Positions 58,325-64,000 of a stretch of 64,000 bases of DNA are shown here, piece by piece. A program made the translations under genes and the position numbers. The stretch is taken from the NCBI GenBank assembly GCA_947561395.2, contig OX387190.1, positions 11,960,858-12,024,857 of the forward strand. The letters are read 5' to 3'. Position 1 is the stretch's first letter; each line of letters opens with the position of its first letter. The stretch comes from Buxus sempervirens (taxonomy: Eukaryota > Streptophyta > Magnoliopsida > Buxales > Buxaceae). The notes below the pieces were generated by a model. The model had not been told where the DNA came from, did no database searches, and was given only the letters and a program-made list of their open reading frames with translations.

Positions 58325-59599
58325 CCTCTAGCTAAGGGCCACGAAATTTTGAAGTCAAGGAATTCTAAGAAGCTCCAAGAGAAGAGAAAGGAACTCCTGC
58401 TGCTCTGCCTGCTCAATCCAGGTAAGTCCCCTATCCCTTTTTATTTTCTGTCTTCAATTCTAGAAGTAATAGGATCATCTCTATTGCAGTAGAATAAGGC
58501 CATATCTGTTTTTGTATTCCTAAACTTGTCTCCAAGTACCTCAAGGGTCTCTCTAGCCGTAAAACGTGAAGAGAGAACTAGGGGAAAGGGGAACAGGTGG
58601 ATCCGTAGGGTAGACCCCCATGTGCTCTAATTTGTGAGATGTGGCTGTTTTGAATATCCTGATCATGTTTTAATGCTTTTTATGATGAATCTGAATGAAT
58701 AACATGAATCTATGATGTTTATAGCATGAGATCCCCACTTTTTGATAAAATTTGGATTTTTGCCACTTTTGCACCTACAGCACTGTTTTCGTGATTTTTG
58801 TGGTTTTAGGCTAAGATCTTGGATCTATCATGATCAATATGGTAGATCTGAATCCAGAAGCCTAAAAATAAATTCTAGGGTTTCATGAGATGTTTTTTTT
58901 AAATTGTTTTTCATTATTGAGATAAGACCCTACGGTCTCAGTTCTCCCCTTTTGGTGTTTTTCATCAACGTGGGTATTTTTGGTTTTTATTTCCTGATTT
59001 AACGTGAAATTTGGGCTTTATCTATATCCTGGACTGTTCAAGTTCAATTTTGAAATATTTTACAAAAATCATATTTTTCTGGATTTCTAGAATTTTGACT
59101 TGAAGCCAGATTTTGGATTTTTCACTTTAAATTGATTTTATCTTAATTTTGTTTTGATCATGAAACCCTATGAATGGTATGATCATGTTTGATAGTTCTG
59201 GATCAATCAGACTATTCATATGAAAAAACCATATATTTTGTCTTTTTTGTGATTTTGTGTGGTTTTTATAGCAAGCTTTTTCCTTTACTTTAAACATGAA
59301 CAATGCCTGGCAACCACCTTGTGTGGATGAATAGGGGTGCCTAACACCTTCCCCTGTTCATAACTTAATCCCCTTACCCATCTCTGGTTGTTTTTCTTAG
59401 GAGGGATATTTTGCCCTAAAATTTGCCTTTTGTGCTTATTTAATATTTTGGTGTCCATTCACACCTAAATTGAATGGTGGCGACTCTTTGTTTAATTTAA
59501 TCCCGTGTGATGATTGGAGGAAGTCATTAGATTGATTTTTTCCCATGTCTCACACCCGTCAACCCGACGGGTTACCCGATTACAATTTTTTCAAAATTT

Positions 59600-60429
59600 T
59601 CGGAAATTTTGTTTCAGCGGAAATGCGGAATTAGCCATTTAGTTAGGGTTTAGGGTTTTCGAGAAATTCCTCTTTTCGTTTTGTCTTCGCCGAATTGCCA
59701 CAGCCCACAGCCGCTCACCTCTCGACAGTCGACTCTCGCCCTCTTCTTCCTCGGTTCCTCTTCAACAAGTTCGGCTAATCGGCTCTTCGACCTCTTCCAT
59801 AGTTCCAGTTTGCCTCTCCCTCTCGCCCTCTCAAAGTCGAAGTCTCTCGATAGTCGACTCACTTCTTCCTCGCCTCCTCGGTTCCTCTTCGGCAAGTTCG
59901 GCTAATCGCTGGTCGGTGCTCTTCAACCTCAAGTGACCAAGTCCTCATATTATTTGTAAGTTTTTTTTTTTACTTGGAGAATGGAGACTCTTGACTTATT
60001 TGGGTCGTGTTCTACTGTTCTTGCCGCTCGATCTATGGGTTGTATAAGTTGTGTTGTTTGGTTATTTCGTTTTTGTGTGCGAAATAGTTTTTCTCGCAAT
60101 TGCTTTTAAGTGTGGGGATGCCCTCGTTTGATGATTCTATTTCTGGCCTTGTGAAGCTAACATCTGGGTTCATTCGTATTCGTTTGATTTGAAATTCTGT
60201 GGTAGAAATGCCCTTTCATGATTTGTGCAAACGAATTTCTTTCAATTCCATGGTTGATTGCTGGTGAAATGCTTAGTTTACGGAGAATCAGAAGACGGTC
60301 AGGTTCAAATTTCTTTCATGTCTACTCGACAATTTCTTCCAAACTGTCCAACACATATTAGCCAAGTCAGATGCCATGTGGTTATCCTTTGTTGATTCCT
60401 GCAATCTGTCGAATCACCATTCCTTTATG
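59600..60429. other. unassigned region with a CT-rich direct duplication
   Basis: 59640-59960 resembles a 5' UTR (gggtttagggttttcgag, then TC-rich) and contains a duplicated segment: cggttcctcttcaacaagttcggctaatcg near 59752 and the cttcggcaagttcggctaatcg version near 59878. gtaag at 59956 could be a splice donor, but no coding exon follows. 60000-60430 unassigned. Confidence 0.4.
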
Positions 60430-61166
60430 TGCTCTTGTCTCTCAAGTCTGTCAAGCATCCCCCTGTGGTTGCAAACCAAAGAGCTTTGATGCAGGGGCAT
60501 TCTGTAAAGAGGTGTACAGCTAATTCTAGGTTGGAATTACGTAGTACACAATCTTGAAGCTGAAACCCCATTTTGTTATGGAAGATGTCACTTGTAGCTT
60601 GTAGGTAGGCCGTTTTGCATTAATTTCCACACAAAAAACCTGAATTTTTGTGGAGAATGAAGCTTCCATAATCTTTTCCATAAGGGCTTAGTAGGAATAT
60701 CAATAAACATCATTATTGAATCATAAGCAGATGATACACTGAATTTTCCATTCTTACCTTCCTTCCATACTATTTGGTCCTGTTCTCTGCTTTGATGAAT
60801 GTGTATTGTGCATATGATGTTTGCAATGTTCTCATTCCAAATGCTTCTTATCAAGTTCAGATTCCAGCTTCTACTGTTGGGTATTAAGAGATCAGCAACT
60901 TTCCTGATGTGGGGAAAGTCATTTAGGTTCGGCACAATCTGTTGAGCATTCTTTGGAAGCCACCTTCTATCATCAATGGGGACTGTTTCGCCATTTGCAA
61001 TGTTCCAGCCCAGGCCATGTTCAATTACATATTTAACATCCTCGAGTTGCTTCCATCCCCGGGAATCTGGGCTCTTCTTGTCACCCTCCAGTAAACCCTT
61101 GTTGTGGAAGTATTTAGATTTGAAAATCTTTACCCAAAATATAGAAATGTCAATCACCATAATCAA
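60430..61166 (-). pseudogene. LINE ORF2 C-terminal fragment (RT tail and zinc-binding domain)
   Basis: Minus-strand frame 61166-60588 encodes FWVKIFKSKYF, GLGWNIANGETVPIDDRRWLP, then WKEGKNGKFSVSSAYDSI and LWKLHSPQKFRFFVWKL (zf-RVT region of plant L1 LINEs). After a frameshift near 60590 the sequence continues DCVLRNSNLELAVHLFTECP, KALWFAT in another frame. The left end near 60430 is approximate; the right end meets an LTR-like repeat at about 61167-61180. RT catalytic part absent. Confidence 0.82.
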
Positions 61167-62232
61167 TTTCAGTTATTTGTGTGTGTGCACCTAACTTCGG
61201 TCGCACGACGAGGCGCATGCAAAATGATGCGTGCCTTGGGATTGTTTGGAGTCGCCACTGCCTGATGGGGTGCAGGCAGACACTTGGGTGCCTAAGTTCT
61301 TCTATTAAGGCTTGGTCTGCGGCTTGAGATTCTAAGCAAGTTCTCATTTACGGTCCGGGGAAGCCCGTAGACACCCCGGTCCGCCCCGTCAAAAGACGGG
61401 TCCCATAGGATTTCCTGGTTTGAGTCAACTTTTGGTCTCTCACTCACCTGATTCCTAATCCAGCATTCAATTTGGTTAAGTCTGGCAGGACCGCCAAAGT
61501 GGTGTGGGTCCCTTTACTTGATTTTATCTTTCTTAGCTTAAAGTGATGTGAGTCGGATTGGGTGGGCCCCTTTGGAAGGCCCACGGTATCCTTGGTGGGC
61601 TTGGTTAAGCCCACGTGTCCCCTGGTGGGCCTCAGTCTAGCCTGAGGGGCCCTTTGGGCTTTGGTTCAATGAATTGCTTCTATTTTGAAATTCAAGTTTG
61701 ATTATTTAAGTGGATTTCATGCCAAAGTGGGCCGGGATTGCTTTGTGGGCCCTTGAGTGGGCCACACAGTTGGTTGCCAAGTGACTTTGAGATTATCTTG
61801 ATTAACTGTGCCAAAATGGGCCAGGCCTTGGGCTTGGGCTTGAAAGCCCAAGACTTCCTGAGTTAAGGTTTGGAAACCCTAACCTTGGTTGGGTTCAATG
61901 GGCTTAGTGGGCTTGACAGGCCTTGCCCTTGGTCTCGGCCAAACCAAGTCTAGATCTAAACATACATGTTGCCCCGGTTGGGCTTTGGTGGGCCTCAATG
62001 GGTTTGGCCCACTCAATTAATTTAATTGTCTTCATTTAGTAAAAGTGGGTTTGTCGGGCTTGGTGGGCCCCGTTGGAAGGCCCACTGGAAATCAAATTGG
62101 ACCGGGTCGATCCACGGCCCATCATGGGTTCCCGGGTGACCTGGAAACCCTACTGGATCGACTGGTTTGATCAAATAAAGCAAGAAAAACAGCACAAGAT
62201 CAGAAAATGGCAAGAAAAAGCAATCTGGCCTT

Positions 62233-62335
62233 GTAGCCGGCCTAAGATGCCGGTTACACACAGGTCTCAGTGTATCCGGCATCTTTTGCCGGCTACGAAT
62301 ACAGCTCTGTTGATTCGACCTGAGTTGTCGGATCA
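62233..62335. repeat. hairpin array, three units, 39-bp period, 7-nt loops
   Basis: Units at 62233, 62272 and 62311: 9-bp arm, 7-nt loop, 9-bp arm, 14-nt spacer. Arms GTAGCCGGC/GCCGGTTAC, GTATCCGGC/GCCGGCTAC, TGATTCGAC/GTCGGATCA. Loops CTAAGAT, ATCTTTT, CTGAGTT. Same period and loop size as LTR 'C', with GC-richer stems in two units. Confidence 0.88.
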
Positions 62336-63690
62336 ACCAAAAAACTTGGTTTTTCGGATTTTTGCATTGGGCTTGGGTTCCTGGGTCTTCTAGGGTGTTC
62401 CAATGATTGTGTGGGCCCCTGTGTGGGCCCACAGTGGTTCAAATAGAAACAAATGGCTTCTTTTTTATGGTTTTGAACTCAAGATCAAGGGAGATGGATG
62501 AGGGTCCATCCTCCTTCATGGGGACCAAGGCTAGCCAATAAACAGGGACTCAAGTGTCCCTGCTTCGGTTCCTTTCTCATTCTAAAAAATCCAGCAATCA
62601 CCAACCACGGAAAAAGATCAACATAAATACCATCAAGTGGACTCAAAGAGTATTCTACATCATAAAAATGTGTGGTGTGTGCTCTATGTGTTTAGGAACA
62701 AAAGGGAAACTTCTATGCATGCAAAGATCAAATTATGAGTTAAAAAAAATGTGAACCAACTACCTCTCAACTCCTTGAAGATGTAAATACCCACATGAAA
62801 GATAAGATAAGGAAAATGGGGCTAACCTCACATGATAACCAAAACAGCAACCAAACTTGAGTTGGAAACCCGATTAAAGTACATAAAATAGTAAAATAAA
62901 TATGCTTATCGAACTTGCCATATACTAACACCATGCTTCATTCATACACATGCTTTAAACACCTAACCATGAGGGTAAGATTGCATGCATACCTAACTAT
63001 AATCATATATGAATGGATAAAAAAACATGTATCACACATCACTTGTACTATAAACCTATGAGTCCAAATCACACATCTAGCTAAAATAGTATCTAAAGAA
63101 GGGAATAAGGGGGGTTTCATGTGGGATACATGAGACTCACACAAGAAAGGGAACATGCTCCCTTGGAATAACGGTGAGACAAGCCAAAAGAAGCATGACA
63201 AGTGCTTCCAAATGAGATCCTAGACACACTTGTCAAGGCCTCTTGTCTTCCCATTCGGATACTAAACCTTCCTCTTACCATGGGAGGCCATCTTCATGAA
63301 GAAAATAAAGGAAAGATGGGGGAACAACATGCTGGAGAACACCTCATGGCAAGACAAAATAAAACTTTCCAATATGCTCAAAATCACTTCATTTTTACAT
63401 ATGTGGAGTAAATGGTGGTGAGGAACAATACCTTGGTGTTTTAACACCCTTTTGAGGTGTGTGGAGCTTCCTTGAAGTGAAGGAAGCAGCTGGAGCTCCT
63501 CCTTTGGCCACCAACAGCAGTAGCTCCTCCACTTGCTTGGGTGGAAATGGAGAAGAAGTAAAGAATGGTGGGTGGAGCAAGGTGAGGTGCTTGGGAGAGA
63601 TGAGTTGGGAGAGGTTGGAGACGGCAATGGAGAGACAAAATGTGCTCAACCAAAATCTGCTCAACCCTCAATGCATCCCACCCCCTCCCC

Positions 63691-63697
63691 TTTTATA
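63691..63697 (-). promoter_or_regulatory. TATA box, minus strand
   Basis: TATAAAA in ctctTCTATAAAAGGGGAGG (minus), about 205 bp downstream of the 63902 hairpin in that orientation, the same layout as in LTRs 'A', 'C' and 'D'. Confidence 0.5.
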
Positions 63698-63901
63698 GAA
63701 GAGATTGCTTAAGGGTTAAGAAAGACCAATTTTTAAATATTTTATCAAAAGTGACTTTTTTATTGTTATTTCTTATTTGTGACTTATTACTTTTGCTTAA
63801 TGGTTAAGAAAGACTTTTTTGTTAATATTTTTTACTTAGGGGTTAAGAAAGACTCTTTTTGTTAATATTTTTGTTTACTTAAGGGTTAAGCAAGGGGGGA
63901 C

Positions 63902-63930
63902 GTCCACGTGGCGCAGTTTGCCACGTGGAC
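63902..63930. repeat. single hairpin, perfect 11-bp stem with G-box, 7-nt loop
   Basis: GTCCACGTGGC (63902-63912), loop GCAGTTT, GCCACGTGGAC (63920-63930). Each arm contains CACGTG, the plant bZIP/bHLH G-box core. No second unit 28 or 39 bp away. Confidence 0.9.
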
Positions 63931-64000
63931 AGTTTATTTTTGACCAAGGATTGCCTATAACTCTCTCATTTGAGCTCCGATTCTGGCAAACTCAGTTGCG

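Larger units (their letters stand above)
57890..59554 (+). mobile_element. solo LTR 'D' (TGTAGACACC family), TSD CCCGT
   Basis: 1665 bp, TGTAGACACCCC ... CCCATGTCTCACA, with CCCGT at 57885-57889 and 59555-59559. Colinear with LTR 'A' throughout: hairpin array at +103, TATA box at 58317, donor-like GGTAAGT at 58421, acceptor-like TTTTTCTTAG ending 59400 and TGGTGGCGACTC at 59475-59486. It lacks the 160-bp duplication of 'A'. Confidence 0.95.
61180..64000. mobile_element. unresolved LTR-like region, probably more than one element
   Basis: Mixed signals. On the minus strand a hairpin (63902-63930), a TATA box (63691-63697), an untranslated-like stretch with low-complexity frames (63262-63671) and GAGTCGCCACT (plus 61249-61259, i.e. 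AGTGGCGACTC) fit an LTR running from beyond 64000 to about 61180. On the plus strand CGTAGACACCCC at 61366 looks like a mutated start of the TGTAGACACC family. 61560-62440 is full of small gggcccac / gtgggccc inverted repeats and holds the hairpin array 62233-62335. I could not find target duplications. Confidence 0.45.

Noticed and set aside
61366..63180. Plus-strand solo LTR starting CGTAGACACCCC
   Set aside because: No TG start, no matching 5-bp duplication (AAGCC) next to a CA end, and no TATA box at the expected distance; left as unresolved.

Overview
This is a nuclear window from a flowering plant. It is AT-rich, has very long introns and is saturated with transposable elements, including Ty3/Gypsy elements with a plant-type TTGGTATCAGAGC primer site, hAT, LINE and RTE relics and nested solo LTRs. 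The only host genes I can support are two Rab GTPases. Their sequences match land-plant RABD1 (Rab1 group) and RABA2 (Rab11 group). The species cannot be named from the sequence.

Layout: 1-1330 is a broken, internally deleted BED/DUF659-type hAT transposase gene (minus), followed upstream by a cluster of hairpins (1.6-2.4 kb). 2963-8555 is a very young Reina-like chromovirus (minus) with two 508-bp LTRs and TSD CAATA; its single gag-pol frame carries two in-frame stops. 10567-27938 (plus) holds the last four coding exons of RABD1. Its introns contain an antisense LINE with target duplications right behind a splice donor, another LINE relic, an RTE relic and the gag part of a Gypsy element; the last intron is 12.7 kb. 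The 5' exons are not in the window. 31977-40226 (minus) is a complete two-exon RABA2 gene with a 7.6 kb intron. The two genes converge with a 4 kb TE-bearing spacer.

From 40.8 kb onward I see no host gene, only nested repeats. A hAT-type non-autonomous element (TSD CTACCGTG) carries a solo LTR (TSD CCGCC). A large solo LTR (46475-57653, TSD AAGAA) contains a 22-bp minisatellite and three further solo LTRs (TSDs CAAGG, CCCTA, ATCGT/ATAGT). A fourth (57890-59554, TSD CCCGT) sits in a second hAT-like fragment. A LINE fragment and an unresolved LTR-like region close the window.

The most unusual signal is in the TGTAGACACC-type solo LTRs. About 100 bp inside the LTR start, upstream of the TATAAATA box, there is a regular array of four short hairpins with exact 28-bp or 39-bp periodicity and a constant 7-nt loop. 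Stem sequences change between units and copies, partly by paired (compensatory) changes. A related three-unit array at 62.2 kb and single 7-nt-loop hairpins at 51.6 and 63.9 kb follow the same rule. I cannot search databases, so novelty is unverified.
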